NCBI RefSeq assembly: GCF_029968015.1
Contig: NZ_JASCIS010000002.1
Coordinates: 124,001-188,000, forward strand
Reading direction: 5' to 3'
From: Streptomyces luteolus
GTDB lineage: Bacteria; Actinomycetota; Actinomycetes; Streptomycetales; Streptomycetaceae
Length of the DNA stretch: 64,000 bases
Of the stretch, positions 17,220-25,962 are shown in pieces. Both the position numbers and the translations under genes were made by a program. The notes under the pieces were generated by a model. It did not search any database, had not been told where the DNA came from, and saw only the letters and a program-made list of their open reading frames with translations. Each line of letters begins with the position of its first letter. Position 1 is the first letter of the stretch.

Positions 17220-18652
17220 AGCCCGAGCAGCTGCTCCAGCGGGTCGATCGCGAAGTACACGGTGAACAGGGCGGCGGTGCCCCACAGCAGCCAGTGCACC
17301 TCGCGGGCCTTGCCGAGGCAGGCCTTGATGACGACGTACGACACGAAGCCGGCGCCGATGCCGTTGGTGATCGAGTACGTCATCGGCATCACGGCGATGG
17401 TGAGGAAGGCCGGGATGGCGAGCTCGTACCGCTCCCAGTCGATGTGCTTGACCTGGGTCATCATCAGGAAGCCGACGGCGACGAGGGCCGGGGAGGCGGC
17501 CTGCAGCGGCACGATCGTCAGGACCGGGGTGAGGAAGAGCGCGGCGGCGAACAGGCCGCCGGTGATCACGCTGGCGAAGCCGGTGCGCGCGCCTTCACCG
17601 ACACCGGCGGCGGACTCCACGTACGTGGTCGCCGAGGAGGCCGAGGCCGCACCGCCCGCGACGGCGGCGGCACCGTCGATGAGCAGGACGCGGCCGAGCT
17701 CGGGCACTTGGCCGCGCTCGTCGAGGAGTCCGGCCTCGGCGGTGACGCCGACGATCGTGCCCATGGTGTCGAAGAAGTCGGACAGGATCAGCGTGAAGAT
17801 CAGCAGGATCACGGTGAGGACGCTGACCTGGCCGAAGGCACCGATGACGTCGAACTGTCCGAGCAGTCCGAAGTCCGGGGCGGCGACGGCGTTGTCCGGC
17901 AGGGACGGCGAGATCAGGCCCCAGGACTTGACGTCGGCGACCGAGTTGATGATCAGTGAGAGCACCGTCATCACGGCGATGCTGATGAGGATCGCGCCGG
18001 TGACCTTGCGGGCGAGCAGGACGACGGTCAGGAGCACGCCGAGGCAGAACACCAGCATCGGCCAGCCGACGAGCGTGCCGGAGCCGAGCTGGACGGGGAC
18101 AGTGCTGTTGGCGGCGTCCGGGACGCGGGTGACGAAGCCGGCGTCGACGAAGCCGATGAACGCGATGAACAGGCCGATGCCGACGCTGATGGCCTGCTTG
18201 AGCGCCTGCGGGATGGCGTGCATGACGGCCTGCCGCAGGCCGGTGAGCACGAGGATGCAGATCAGCACACCTTCGAGGACGACGAGGCCCATCGCGTCGT
18301 CCCAGCTCATCAGCGGGGCGATCTGGAAGGCGACGACGGCGTTGAGGCCGAGGCCCGCCGCGAGGGCAAGCGGCAGGTTTCCGCCGACGCCCATGATGAT
18401 CGTCATCATCGCGGCCACCAGTGTGGTGGCGGTGGCCAGTTGGGCGGGGTCGAGCTGGTCGCCGAACTTGTCCTTGGCGCTGCCGAGGATGATCGGGTTG
18501 AGCACCAGGATGTAGGCCATGGTGAAGAACGTGGCGAGACCGCCGCGTATCTCCCGGGCGTACGTCGAGCCGCGCTCGCTTATCTGGAAGAACCGGTCGA
18601 GGGGGCCACCGGATCTGGCGGGCGGCGCTGCCGGCCCCGTACTGGTCTGCAT
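17213..18652 (-). CDS. NCS2-family purine permease (guanine/hypoxanthine type)
   Basis: 479-aa polytopic membrane protein with about twelve hydrophobic segments. AzgA/PbuG-type features are GGLATFFTMAYILVLNP near the N-terminus, LALAAGLGLNAVVAFQI, ILSDFFDTMGTIVGVTAEAG, SATTYVESAAGVGEGARTG and MPMTYSITNGIGAG. ATG 18652 follows AGGAGA with 7-nt spacing; in-frame codons upstream would run through the leader. It has its own promoter (18795-18822) and a structured 5' leader. A divergent XRE-like regulator lies on the other side of the promoter region. Substrate among purines is inferred from the family. Confidence 0.93.
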   Translation of the reverse strand: MQTSTGPAAPPARSGGPLDRFFQISERGSTYAREIRGGLATFFTMAYILVLNPIILGSAKDKFGDQLDPAQLATATTLVAAMMTIIMGVGGNLPLALAAGLGLNAVVAFQIAPLMSWDDAMGLVVLEGVLICILVLTGLRQAVMHAIPQALKQAISVGIGLFIAFIGFVDAGFVTRVPDAANSTVPVQLGSGTLVGWPMLVFCLGVLLTVVLLARKVTGAILISIAVMTVLSLIINSVADVKSWGLISPSLPDNAVAAPDFGLLGQFDVIGAFGQVSVLTVILLIFTLILSDFFDTMGTIVGVTAEAGLLDERGQVPELGRVLLIDGAAAVAGGAASASSATTYVESAAGVGEGARTGFASVITGGLFAAALFLTPVLTIVPLQAASPALVAVGFLMMTQVKHIDWERYELAIPAFLTIAVMPMTYSITNGIGAGFVSYVVIKACLGKAREVHWLLWGTAALFTVYFAIDPLEQLLGLK

Positions 18653-18731
18653 GACTGCGTCTCCTGGCCCTGCAAAAGATGAGGGGGTTTCGGGGGAATG
18701 GCGGTATTCGATGCGGGATTTGGGGCTTGTC

Positions 18732-18785
18732 AGGTGCCACGGCAGACGCATGTCCGGCCGTCGTACGAACGCACATGCGGCACCT
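18732..18785 (-). promoter_or_regulatory. Structured 5' leader of the purine permease
   Basis: Nested inverted repeats lie in the transcribed leader: AGGTGCC (18732-18738) with GGCACCT (18779-18785), and inside it GCATGT (18748-18753) with ACATGC (18773-18778). The arms are contiguous on one side and separated by a 9-nt bulge on the other. I do not recognise it as a known purine riboswitch. Leader attenuation or a protein operator are both possible. Confidence 0.4.
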
Positions 18786-18794
18786 CGGGGGTGG

Positions 18795-18822
18795 ATCATA
18801 CGCGGCGAGCCGGAGTTCACAA
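18795..18822 (-). promoter_or_regulatory. Promoter of the purine permease
   Basis: On the minus strand, TTGTGA (18822-18817) and TATGAT (18800-18795) are 16 bp apart. The expected start is near 18788, giving a leader of about 136 nt. The 322-bp gap 18653-18974 otherwise holds only the leader structure and the -10 box of the divergent gene. Confidence 0.6.
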
Positions 18823-18974
18823 TTCCGATGAGAAATAGCGGGACTTGGGCCTGGCGCCCGACTAGTGATCAGTATGTTCTTTCCTACAAAATCGCTACGG
18901 ACCTACTCCACCAAAACTGGACGCACGCGACAGCGGCACTGCGGTCGCGGTCCGTGCCTGCCTACTCTCTGTCC

Positions 18975-19649
18975 GTGCACCCACCGATCCCCTTCAACGC
19001 GCGCGCCGCCCGGACCTTGCGCGAGAAACTCGGGATGGCCCCCGGGCACGTCGCGTACGGCATGAGCGCTTCGTACGGAATGACCCACATCACCCCCGAC
19101 CACATCACCGCGTGGGAGCGGGGCGTCGCGGCGCCGACCGCGCATGAGCTGAACGCCCTTGCCGGTGCACTGTGGTGCTCCCCCGGCGAGCTCATGGGCC
19201 GTCCGCGGACCCTGCACGAGCACCGGCTCGCCCGCGGGATCGCCGCGGACGACATCGCCGACGCCACCGGCCTGACGCGCGAGGCCTACCAGCAGATGGA
19301 GGCCAGCGGCCGCTGGAGCGGAGACGCGCAGCAGTCCGCCAAGCTGGGCGGCATCCTCGGTCTTGCCCCCCGCGACCTGGTCGCCGTCACGGGTCTGGAG
19401 GAGGAGCTGGCGCGGCTGCTCACCGAGGCGGTCTCCACCCGCTGGCAGGCCCACATCAAGGACATCGCCAAGCTGCTCTCCAGAGACCGGCGCGAGCTGA
19501 AGGAACCGCTGCGCGCGATGCACGACGAGTACCAGACCCTGATGGCCGCGACGCTGATGCGCGCCAGCTCCCACTCGGCCGCGGGCGAGGCCGGGCAGGT
19601 CTACCTCGACAAGATCGTGGACCACTTCTGGGACCGGCTGGAGGGGTAG
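18975..19649 (+). CDS. XRE-like DNA-binding protein with two helix-turn-helix segments
   Basis: 224-aa predicted regulator. Two tandem Cro/C1-type segments are visible: residues about 9-70 (LREKLGMAPGHVAYGMS, then HITAWERGVAAPTAHELNAL) and about 78-135 (IADATGLTREAYQQMEASGR). The C-terminal about 85 residues are helical with no motif I recognise. GTG 18975 has TACTCT (18963-18968) 6 nt upstream and no Shine-Dalgarno, so a leaderless start is likely. Divergent from the purine permease and sharing its 322-bp promoter region, it is a candidate regulator of that gene. No function is proven by sequence. Confidence 0.85.
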   Translation: MHPPIPFNARAARTLREKLGMAPGHVAYGMSASYGMTHITPDHITAWERGVAAPTAHELNALAGALWCSPGELMGRPRTLHEHRLARGIAADDIADATGLTREAYQQMEASGRWSGDAQQSAKLGGILGLAPRDLVAVTGLEEELARLLTEAVSTRWQAHIKDIAKLLSRDRRELKEPLRAMHDEYQTLMAATLMRASSHSAAGEAGQVYLDKIVDHFWDRLEG

Positions 19650-19863
19650 GCCCTCGGCGAGGTGGGCGGGTCCGCCGTGGGCGGGCGCGGGCGCGCGCTC
19701 GGGGGCCGGAGCGGCCGTACGTCCACGAGGCCTGGATGCGGCGCCGGTGACGCCGACGCTGCGCGCCCCGGCAGGCGTGGACACCTCCTTAAGACCGTGT
19801 CCTATGTGGTGGCGCGGGCGCTCGCGGGGCCCGAGGGGCGCCGTGGGTCGCCTCAGCTGCGCG

Positions 19864-20376
19864 TCAGCCCACCTGCGCCGCGAACGCCTCGTAGGCCGGC
19901 TCGTCGAACAGCACGAAGCGGACCTCCTCGACCGCAGTCTCCGTCGCCCGGACCGTCTCCACGGCGATCCGCGCCGCGTCGTCCATCGGCCAGCCGTAGA
20001 TCCCGGCGGAGACGGCCGGGAAGGCGACCGTACGTGCCCCCAACTCGTCCGCGACGCGCAGCGATTCGCGGTAGCAGGAGGCGAGGAGTTCGGAGCGGTC
20101 CGTGTCCGCGGACCAGCGCGGGCCCACCGTGTGGATCACCCAGCGGGCGTCGAGCCGCCCGGCGGTCGTGGCCACGGCCTGTCCGGTCGGCAGGCCCTTG
20201 CCGTAGTGCGAGCCGCGCAGGTCCCGGCAGGCGTCGAGGATCTCGGGGCCACCGCGGCGGTGGATGGCCCCGTCGACACCGCCTCCGCCGAGCAGCGACG
20301 AGTTGGCGGCGTTGACGATGGCGTCGACGGACTGCTGGGTGATGTCGCCCTGGATGAGGGTGAGGTGGGTGCTCAT
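19864..20376 (-). CDS. Macrodomain protein, probable O-acetyl-ADP-ribose deacetylase
   Basis: 170-aa stand-alone macrodomain. ADP-ribose-binding motifs are intact: LIQGDITQQSVDAIVNAANS at residues about 7-26, GGGGVDGAIHRRGG near 30, and FPAVSAGIYGWPMDDAARI near 120. Proteins of this type (YmdB-like) hydrolyse O-acetyl-ADP-ribose or remove mono-ADP-ribose. O-acetyl-ADP-ribose is the product of the sirtuin encoded 5.3 kb upstream, and an ADP-ribosylglycohydrolase and a Nudix enzyme are also close. The gap 19650-19863 downstream shows nothing I can assign. Confidence 0.95.
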   Translation of the reverse strand: MSTHLTLIQGDITQQSVDAIVNAANSSLLGGGGVDGAIHRRGGPEILDACRDLRGSHYGKGLPTGQAVATTAGRLDARWVIHTVGPRWSADTDRSELLASCYRESLRVADELGARTVAFPAVSAGIYGWPMDDAARIAVETVRATETAVEEVRFVLFDEPAYEAFAAQVG

Positions 20377-20389
20377 GCACCTAGGGTGC

Positions 20390-20580
20390 CCCGTCAGGGG
20401 CGCGGGGCTGTGACATCAGCGGCTGCGCCGCGGGGCGCGAGCAACCCTCGACGGCCCGTACCGGCCGACGTTGCTGATCGGGCAGACGTGTCTGCCGGGT
20501 GCCCATCATCGGCGGGTGCGACGCCGTCGTGGCTGGTCGCGCAGTTCCCCGCGCCCCTATCGGGGCACCCCTATCGGGAC
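20390..20580. repeat. Dispersed 3'-end repeat, copies C and D
   Basis: Copy C (about 20390-20460, plus orientation) has CCCC-GTCA-GGGG then GCGCGGGGCTGTGACATC and a GCGGCTGCGCCGC hairpin. Copy D (about 20523-20567, minus orientation) reads CCCC-GATA-GGGG then GCGCGGGGAACTGCGCGACC and AGCCACGACGGC, matching copy A at nearly every position. Both lie between the macrodomain start and the 3' end of the FAD oxidoreductase. Confidence 0.7.
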
Positions 20581-21995
20581 GCCCGCAACCGCCTCCACAC
20601 CGCCTTCGCCGCGTTGTGCCCCGACATCCCATGCACTCCCGGCCCGGGCGGGCTCGCCTGGGAGCAGAGGAACACCGCGGGGTGCGGTGTGTTGTACGGG
20701 AACAGCGACGGCTTGGGGCGCAGCACCAGCTGAAGTCCTGAGGCCGCGCCGCAGGCGATGTCCCCGCCGATGTAGTTGGCGTTGCGCGCGGCGAGTTGGG
20801 GCGGGCCGGCCGTGGCGCGGGCCAGGACCCGGTCGCGGAAGCCGGGCGCGAACCGCTCCAACTGCCGCTCCACGGCGTCGGTGAGGTCCCCCTCCCAGCC
20901 GTTGGGCACGTGTCCGTACGCCCAGAACGCGTGCTTGCCCTCGGGGGCGCGGCTCGGGTCGGCGAGGCTGGGCTGCGCGGTGATGAGGAACGGCCGGTCC
21001 GGGGCGCGCCGCTGACGGGACGCGGCGTCGAGCGCGGCGCCGATCTCCGCCTTGCTCGCGCCGACCTGCACGGTGCCCGCGCCGCGCGCCTCCTCGGCGG
21101 TCCAGGGCACTGGGCCGTCCAGGGCGTAGTCGATCTTGAACGCGCTTGCGCCGTACCGGTATCCGTCGTACACCCATCCCAGGCCCGCGATCCTCGCGAG
21201 GGCCGTGGGGGCGGTGTCGAAGACGTAGGCGCGGGCGGGCGGCAGGTCGTCCAGGCGCTTCACCTCGAAGTCGGTGTGCACCGCGCCGCCCAGATCGCGC
21301 AGATACGCGGCGAGCGCGTCGGAGACGGACTGCGAGCCGCCCTTCGCCACGGGCCAGCCGCGCTCGTGGGCGGCGAGGGCGAAGACCAGGCCCACGGCCG
21401 CGGTGGCGGGGCCGCCGAGCGGGGCGATGACATGCGCGACGAGCCCGGCGAACAGGGCCTTCGCCCGCTCGTCCCGGAACCGCTGGGCCATCAGCCAGGT
21501 CGACGGCATGAGTCCGGCGAGGCCGAAGCGCGCGAGGGTGACCGGGTCACGGGGCAGCGCGGTGGACGGCAGGGACATGAAGTCCCGTACGAGCGTGTCC
21601 CATTTGCCGATGAAGGGATGGACGAGGCGGCGGTACGCACCCGCGTCGCGCGGGCCGAACGACAGGGCCGTCTCAGCGACGGAGCGGGACAGGACGGCCG
21701 CCGAACCGTCGAGGAACGGGTGCGCCATCGGCAGCGGGGGGTGCAGCCACTCCAGTCCGTACCGCTCCAGGGGCAGGCGGGAGAAGGCCGGGGAGCCGAT
21801 GCCCAGGGGGTGCACGGCGGAGCACGGGTCGTGCCGGAAGCCGGGGAGGGTGAGCTCTTCCGTGCGGGCGCCCCCGCCGATCTTCCCCTCGGCCTCGAAC
21901 ACGGCCACCGAGAAGCCGCGGCGGGCCAGCTCGACGGCGGCGGTCAGGCCGTTGGGCCCCGCGCCCACGACGACGGCATCGAGCATCGACGGCAC
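20571..21995 (-). CDS. FAD-dependent oxidoreductase of the phytoene desaturase-like family
   Basis: 474-aa flavoprotein. Dinucleotide-binding N-terminus [20 protein letters not shown] with the trailing acid in [15 protein letters not shown]; the C-terminal flavin segment includes [16 protein letters not shown]. Overall pattern is that of PYROXD2-like NAD(P)/FAD oxidoreductases that branch from carotenoid desaturases. GTG 21995 follows AAGGAG with 7-nt spacing, which supports it over the ATG three codons later. No carotenoid or quinone genes are adjacent, so the substrate is unknown. Confidence 0.88.
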   Translation of the reverse strand: MPSMLDAVVVGAGPNGLTAAVELARRGFSVAVFEAEGKIGGGARTEELTLPGFRHDPCSAVHPLGIGSPAFSRLPLERYGLEWLHPPLPMAHPFLDGSAAVLSRSVAETALSFGPRDAGAYRRLVHPFIGKWDTLVRDFMSLPSTALPRDPVTLARFGLAGLMPSTWLMAQRFRDERAKALFAGLVAHVIAPLGGPATAAVGLVFALAAHERGWPVAKGGSQSVSDALAAYLRDLGGAVHTDFEVKRLDDLPPARAYVFDTAPTALARIAGLGWVYDGYRYGASAFKIDYALDGPVPWTAEEARGAGTVQVGASKAEIGAALDAASRQRRAPDRPFLITAQPSLADPSRAPEGKHAFWAYGHVPNGWEGDLTDAVERQLERFAPGFRDRVLARATAGPPQLAARNANYIGGDIACGAASGLQLVLRPKPSLFPYNTPHPAVFLCSQASPPGPGVHGMSGHNAAKAVWRRLRASR

Positions 21996-22127
21996 CTTCG
22001 GACTCCTTTGTCAGCCGGTGGCCGGGCCACTGCTCCCCCGGTTCGGTCGACTCCGGGGCCCGTGTGGCCGGTCCCGCCCAGGATATGCCGGGGCACTGAC
22101 AACACCGCCGGGGGTAGCCTGCGCCCG

Positions 22128-22835
22128 ATGCCGAACTGGACACAGCACCACGACGCGAGCACCGCCACGCACCACTGGTACGAGTGCGACGACTCGGGGG
22201 CGGTGCTGCGGCAGGCGTCGTTCTCGACCGGCACGGCACGCACCGAACCGCCCCCGTACCTGGCCGAGCACGCTCCCCGCGAAGAGCCCTTCGCCGGTTC
22301 GGACGGCGCGGCCGTCACCGCCGCCGACCGCTCCGAACTGGCCTGGCTCCGCGAGGAGTTCGGCCCGCTCTGCGTCGAGGTGTACGAGGCGACGTACGGG
22401 ACTCCCGCCGGAGCCTCGCCGCGACCGCCGCACCCGGATGCCCCCGCCCCCGACGGCCGTCCCGTCACCGCTGCGGAGTTCGAGCGGGCCTGGCGACGGG
22501 CCCGTCGGGACCGGGACTTCGCCACGGTCACCACCGGCCCGCTGCCGGTCGGCCTGCGCCTGAGCGGAACGGTCGAGCTGCTCCCGTGGGGCGCGGGCGT
22601 CACCGGCCTGTTCGTCGGACTCGGCCTTCCCGTGCTCGGGTTCGTGGACATGGGCCACCTGCCGCGCGAGCCCGGACTCTGGCCCTCCGTGGGCACGGTG
22701 GGCGAGTTCGAGGTGGTCGGCGTACGGCTCAACTGCGCGGCGGAGAGCCGGAGTCAGCCGCAGGTGAGGCTCAGGCCCCGGCCCGCAGCAGCTCCAGGAC
22801 CCGCTGCACCGTCCCCGCGTCCCGGCCGGCCGTGA
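22128..22835 (+). CDS. Conserved-looking hypothetical protein
   Basis: 235 aa, not recognised. The N-terminal half is acidic and aromatic (WYECDDSGAVLRQASF), the centre is rich in Arg/Trp (FERAWRRARRDRDF), and the C-terminal part has a glycine-rich hydrophobic stretch (GAGVTGLFVGLGLPVLGFVD). TAGCCT (22115-22120) lies 7 nt before ATG 22128, the leaderless pattern. The last about 22 codons overlap the 3' end of the convergent IMPase gene by 65 bp and are Pro/Arg-rich, so the true stop could be evolutionarily recent. Confidence 0.7.
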   Translation: MPNWTQHHDASTATHHWYECDDSGAVLRQASFSTGTARTEPPPYLAEHAPREEPFAGSDGAAVTAADRSELAWLREEFGPLCVEVYEATYGTPAGASPRPPHPDAPAPDGRPVTAAEFERAWRRARRDRDFATVTTGPLPVGLRLSGTVELLPWGAGVTGLFVGLGLPVLGFVDMGHLPREPGLWPSVGTVGEFEVVGVRLNCAAESRSQPQVRLRPRPAAAPGPAAPSPRPGRP

Positions 22836-23607
22836 ACGGCAGGGCGTTGCCGCCCTCGATGCGGAACGGCTCGCCCGCCAGGGTGCTGTGGGTGCCGCCC
22901 GCCTCCGCGACGAGGAGCAGGCCGGCCGCGTGGTCCCAGGAGTTCTCCCAGGAGAACGCGACCGCGTCCACCTCGCCCTTGGCTATCGCCAGGTACTCAA
23001 GGCCGGCCGAGCCGCAGGGGCGTCCGTGCACCCCGTCCACGTCGAGCCCGAGGAGTGCGTGCTTCTGCTCGTCGGTCGTGAAGTCCGGGTGGGACATGGC
23101 CACTTCGAGGACGTGCCCTGCCTCGGGCGCGCCCGGCCGCAGCACCCGGTCACCGACGCGCGCGCCGCGGCCGCGGACGGCGACGGCGAGCTCTTCGAGC
23201 GCCGGGGCGTACGTCCACGACGCGAGGACCTCGCCGCGGTGGGCGAGCGCGACGAGCGTGCAGAATCCGGGGTCGCCGTGGACGAACTGCCGGGTGCCGT
23301 CGACCGGGTCGACGATCCACACGGGCGCGTCGCCGTGCAGCGCGTCCAGCTTCGACGGGTCGGCGTGCACGCCCTCCTCGCCGACCACGACCGAGCCGGG
23401 AAGCAGGGCCGTGAGCGACGCCGTGAGGTGTTCCTCGGCGCGGCGGTCGGCGACCGTCACGAGGTCGTGCGGGCCCTGCTTCTCGACGATCTCGTGCACG
23501 GCGAGCTGGCGGAAGCGCGGCATCACCTCAACTGCGGCGGCCTTGCGGACAGCCTCCTCCACTTCGGCCAGACCGGTGTCGAGAAAGCCTTCGAGGTCTT
23601 CGATCAT
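22771..23607 (-). CDS. Inositol monophosphatase-family phosphatase
   Basis: Metal-dependent phosphatase of 278 aa. The three lithium-sensitive phosphatase motifs are present: VVGEEGVHADP (metal-binding Glu), WIVDPVDGTRQFVHG, and NSWDHAAGLLLVAEAGG near the C-terminus. The substrate may be inositol-1-phosphate, histidinol phosphate or another sugar phosphate; motifs do not decide. The start is uncertain: ATG 23607 and ATG 23616 are both possible and neither has a clear ribosome site. The 3' end overlaps the convergent gene by 65 bp. Confidence 0.9.
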   Translation of the reverse strand: MIEDLEGFLDTGLAEVEEAVRKAAAVEVMPRFRQLAVHEIVEKQGPHDLVTVADRRAEEHLTASLTALLPGSVVVGEEGVHADPSKLDALHGDAPVWIVDPVDGTRQFVHGDPGFCTLVALAHRGEVLASWTYAPALEELAVAVRGRGARVGDRVLRPGAPEAGHVLEVAMSHPDFTTDEQKHALLGLDVDGVHGRPCGSAGLEYLAIAKGEVDAVAFSWENSWDHAAGLLLVAEAGGTHSTLAGEPFRIEGGNALPFTAGRDAGTVQRVLELLRAGA

Positions 23608-23745
23608 GTGTCCCATCACATCACGCGACACTGACAACCCCCACCCGGCCGGTGGACGACGGCTTGAATCCCCGTGAACGCTGAGATTCGGCTCATTTCG
23701 TACGGTCACCACGGGCTGCCGTACGGTCACAAAGCCTGCTCAGCG

Positions 23746-25548
23746 TCACCGGCCCACCGCGTACCCCTGCATCCCGCGCGCGTTGGCGGCCGCCGAGAGC
23801 ACACCGGTCCTGGGGTCGCGCGCGACGGCGCACAGGCGGCCCTCCGACCAGGGCTCACCCACGGTGACGTCATGGCCGCGCTCGCGCAGCTCGGCGATCA
23901 CGTCGGCGCCGAGCCGCGACTCGACGGTCAGGCTGCCGGGCCGCATGCCGCGCGGGAAGAACGAGCCGGGGAAGGCGTCGGTGTGCCAGTTCGGGGCGTC
24001 GATCGCGCCTTGCAGGTCGAGGCCGCCGCGGACCCGGTCACGCAGGGCGACGGCGAGGAAGAAGTGCAGCTGCCACTGGTCCTGCTGATCACCGCCCGGC
24101 GTCCCGAAGGCGAGGACAGGTTCGCCGTCCCGCAGGGCGAGGGACGGCGTCAGCGTGGTGCGGGGACGGCGGCCCGGGGTGAGGGAGTTGGGGAGTCCGG
24201 GTTCGAGCCAGGCCATCTGGAGCCGGGTGCCGAGGGGGAAGCCGAGCTCGGGCACGACCGGGTTGGACTGCAGCCAGCCGCCGCTGGGCGTGGCCGCGAC
24301 CATGTTGCCCCAGCGGTCGACGACGTCGAGGTGACAGGTGTCGCCGCGGGTCTCGCCGCCGCGCGCCACGGTCGGCTCACCGGCCCCGGCGACGGGTGTG
24401 CCCATCGCGTACGCCCCGTCGAGCACGGTCCGCGCGGCCGCCGCAAGCCGCGGAGCGCGCCCCTGCGGGCTGCCGGGACGGAGTTCGCGCGAGGCGCGCT
24501 CCCCGATGAGCGAGCGCCGCTCGGCGCTGTACGCGGCGGAGAGCAGCGCGTCCAGCGGCACCTCGGCGGCGTCCCCGTACCAGGCCTCCCGGTCCGCCAT
24601 CGCCAGCTTGCAGCCCTCCACGAGCCGGTGGACGTAGGCGGCGGTACCGGGCTCGGGCAGCTCGTCCGGATCGTCGGGCAGCAGGGCGAGCTGCTGCAGG
24701 AACGCGGGCCCCTGGCTCCAGCCGCCCGCCTTGCACAGGGTCCAGCCGTTCCAGTCGTACGTGGTGGGCGCCTCGTAGGACGCGCTGTACCCGGCGAGGT
24801 CCGCGGCGGTGAGGGTGCCGGTGTGGCGGTCACCGCTGGAGTCGAGGGTGGGGCGGGCGGACTGGCGCAGCAGGGCCTCGGCGATGAAACCGGAGCGCCA
24901 GATCTCGCGGGCGTTCTCGATCTCGGTCTCGCGGTCGTCGTGCGCGGCCTCGGCGAGCAGGCGCTGCCAGGTCGCGGCGAGCGCGGGGTTGCGGAACAGC
25001 TCGCCGGGGCGCGGGGAGCGGCCGCCGGGCAGGTACACCTCGGCCGACGAGGCCCATTCGGGTTCGTTCTCGAAGAGCGCCCGCACGGTGTCGACGGTCG
25101 CGCCGATCCGCTCCACGGGCGCGTGCCCGTCCTGCGCGTACCCGATCGCGTACCGCAGCACCTGGGGCAGCGACTTGGTGCCGTGGTCGCGCAGCAGCAG
25201 CATCCAGGCGTCAAAGGCGCCGGGCACGGCGGCCGCCAACGGGCCGGTTCCGGGGACGAGTTCGAGGCCGAGGGAACGGTAGTGGCCGACGCTCGCCCCG
25301 GCGGGAGCGGGCCCCTGCCCGCACAGCACGCGCACGTCGCCGCCGGCCGGGGCGAGGATGATCGGCACTTCTCCGGCGGGCCCGTTGAGGTGCGGTTCGA
25401 CGACGTGCAGCACGAACCCGGCGGCCACGGCGGCGTCATAGGCGTTGCCGCCGTCCTCAAGGACGGCCATCGCGCTCTGCGAGGCGAGCCAGTGCGTGGA
25501 CGACACCATGCCGAAGGTGCCCTGCAGGGTGGGACGGGTGGTGAACAT
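23746..25548 (-). CDS. Gamma-glutamyltransferase-family Ntn hydrolase (cytoplasmic type)
   Basis: 600-aa Ntn-hydrolase precursor. The N-terminal part carries MVSSTHWLASQSAMAVLEDG and NAYDAAVAAGFVLHVVEPHL; the autocleavage site and nucleophile lie in GDTCHLDVVDRWGNMVAATP with Thr as predicted nucleophile. TLTPSLALRDGEPVLAFGTP follows. No signal peptide is visible, unlike the second family member at 41770-43581, so it is probably intracellular. ATG 25548 follows AAGGAG at 9 nt. Function could be gamma-glutamyl hydrolysis or a related acylase activity. Confidence 0.9.
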   Translation of the reverse strand: MFTTRPTLQGTFGMVSSTHWLASQSAMAVLEDGGNAYDAAVAAGFVLHVVEPHLNGPAGEVPIILAPAGGDVRVLCGQGPAPAGASVGHYRSLGLELVPGTGPLAAAVPGAFDAWMLLLRDHGTKSLPQVLRYAIGYAQDGHAPVERIGATVDTVRALFENEPEWASSAEVYLPGGRSPRPGELFRNPALAATWQRLLAEAAHDDRETEIENAREIWRSGFIAEALLRQSARPTLDSSGDRHTGTLTAADLAGYSASYEAPTTYDWNGWTLCKAGGWSQGPAFLQQLALLPDDPDELPEPGTAAYVHRLVEGCKLAMADREAWYGDAAEVPLDALLSAAYSAERRSLIGERASRELRPGSPQGRAPRLAAAARTVLDGAYAMGTPVAGAGEPTVARGGETRGDTCHLDVVDRWGNMVAATPSGGWLQSNPVVPELGFPLGTRLQMAWLEPGLPNSLTPGRRPRTTLTPSLALRDGEPVLAFGTPGGDQQDQWQLHFFLAVALRDRVRGGLDLQGAIDAPNWHTDAFPGSFFPRGMRPGSLTVESRLGADVIAELRERGHDVTVGEPWSEGRLCAVARDPRTGVLSAAANARGMQGYAVGR

Positions 25549-25701
25549 ACGGCTCGGCTCCTTCGGCTCGTACGACGGTGGTGGCGAGTAATGGTGGCGA
25601 GTGGCGAGTACGGGGCTACGCGGGGGTGGTGCTGTCAGGTTCCGGGGTCGCACGCGTACGCGGGGCCGCACGCGCGAGCAAGTGGGGCTGCACGCGCGCG
25701 T

Positions 25702-25775
25702 AGGTGCTGTTTTCGGTGGCATGGGTGCTGTTTTCGGTGGCACGGATGCTGTTTCTGGTGGCACGGGTGCGGTGT
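25702..25775. repeat. 21-bp tandem repeat
   Basis: About 3.3 copies of a 21-bp unit, GGTGCTGTTTTCGGTGGCAY, starting near 25702, 25723 and 25744 with one to three changes each. It lies in the 414-bp divergent gap 25549-25962 between the Ntn hydrolase and the kinase-like gene. Apart from the -10 box of the latter I see nothing else in that gap. Confidence 0.75.
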
Positions 25776-25962
25776 GCCGGGTGGGGTCGCGGCGGCTTCA
25801 ACTCCCCTCGCACGCACGGTGCGTCGACTGCGGAACCGACCATTCCCGCAGGCTAACCGGCTCCCGCGCGGAGCCGGACGGCGGCCGTCGTCACGCGGGT
25901 CCTGCGCCACGCCGAAGCGGAACGGGAAGCGGCGGGCCATGATCGCCGCTACGCTCCGCGCC

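Noticed and set aside
15460..17265. 601-codon plus-strand frame across ogt and alkA
   Set aside because: Antisense shadow of two well-supported repair genes; no motif and no ribosome site.
19780..19830. Possible insertion-sequence end near AGACCGTGTCCTATGTGG
   Set aside because: I have a vague resemblance in mind, but no partner inverted repeat, target duplication or transposase is present.
23674..25900. Plus-strand open frame antisense to the gamma-glutamyltransferase-like gene
   Set aside because: Composition is Arg/Gly/Val-rich without motifs, while the minus strand has a full Ntn-hydrolase. Only the part from 25963 onward is a real gene.
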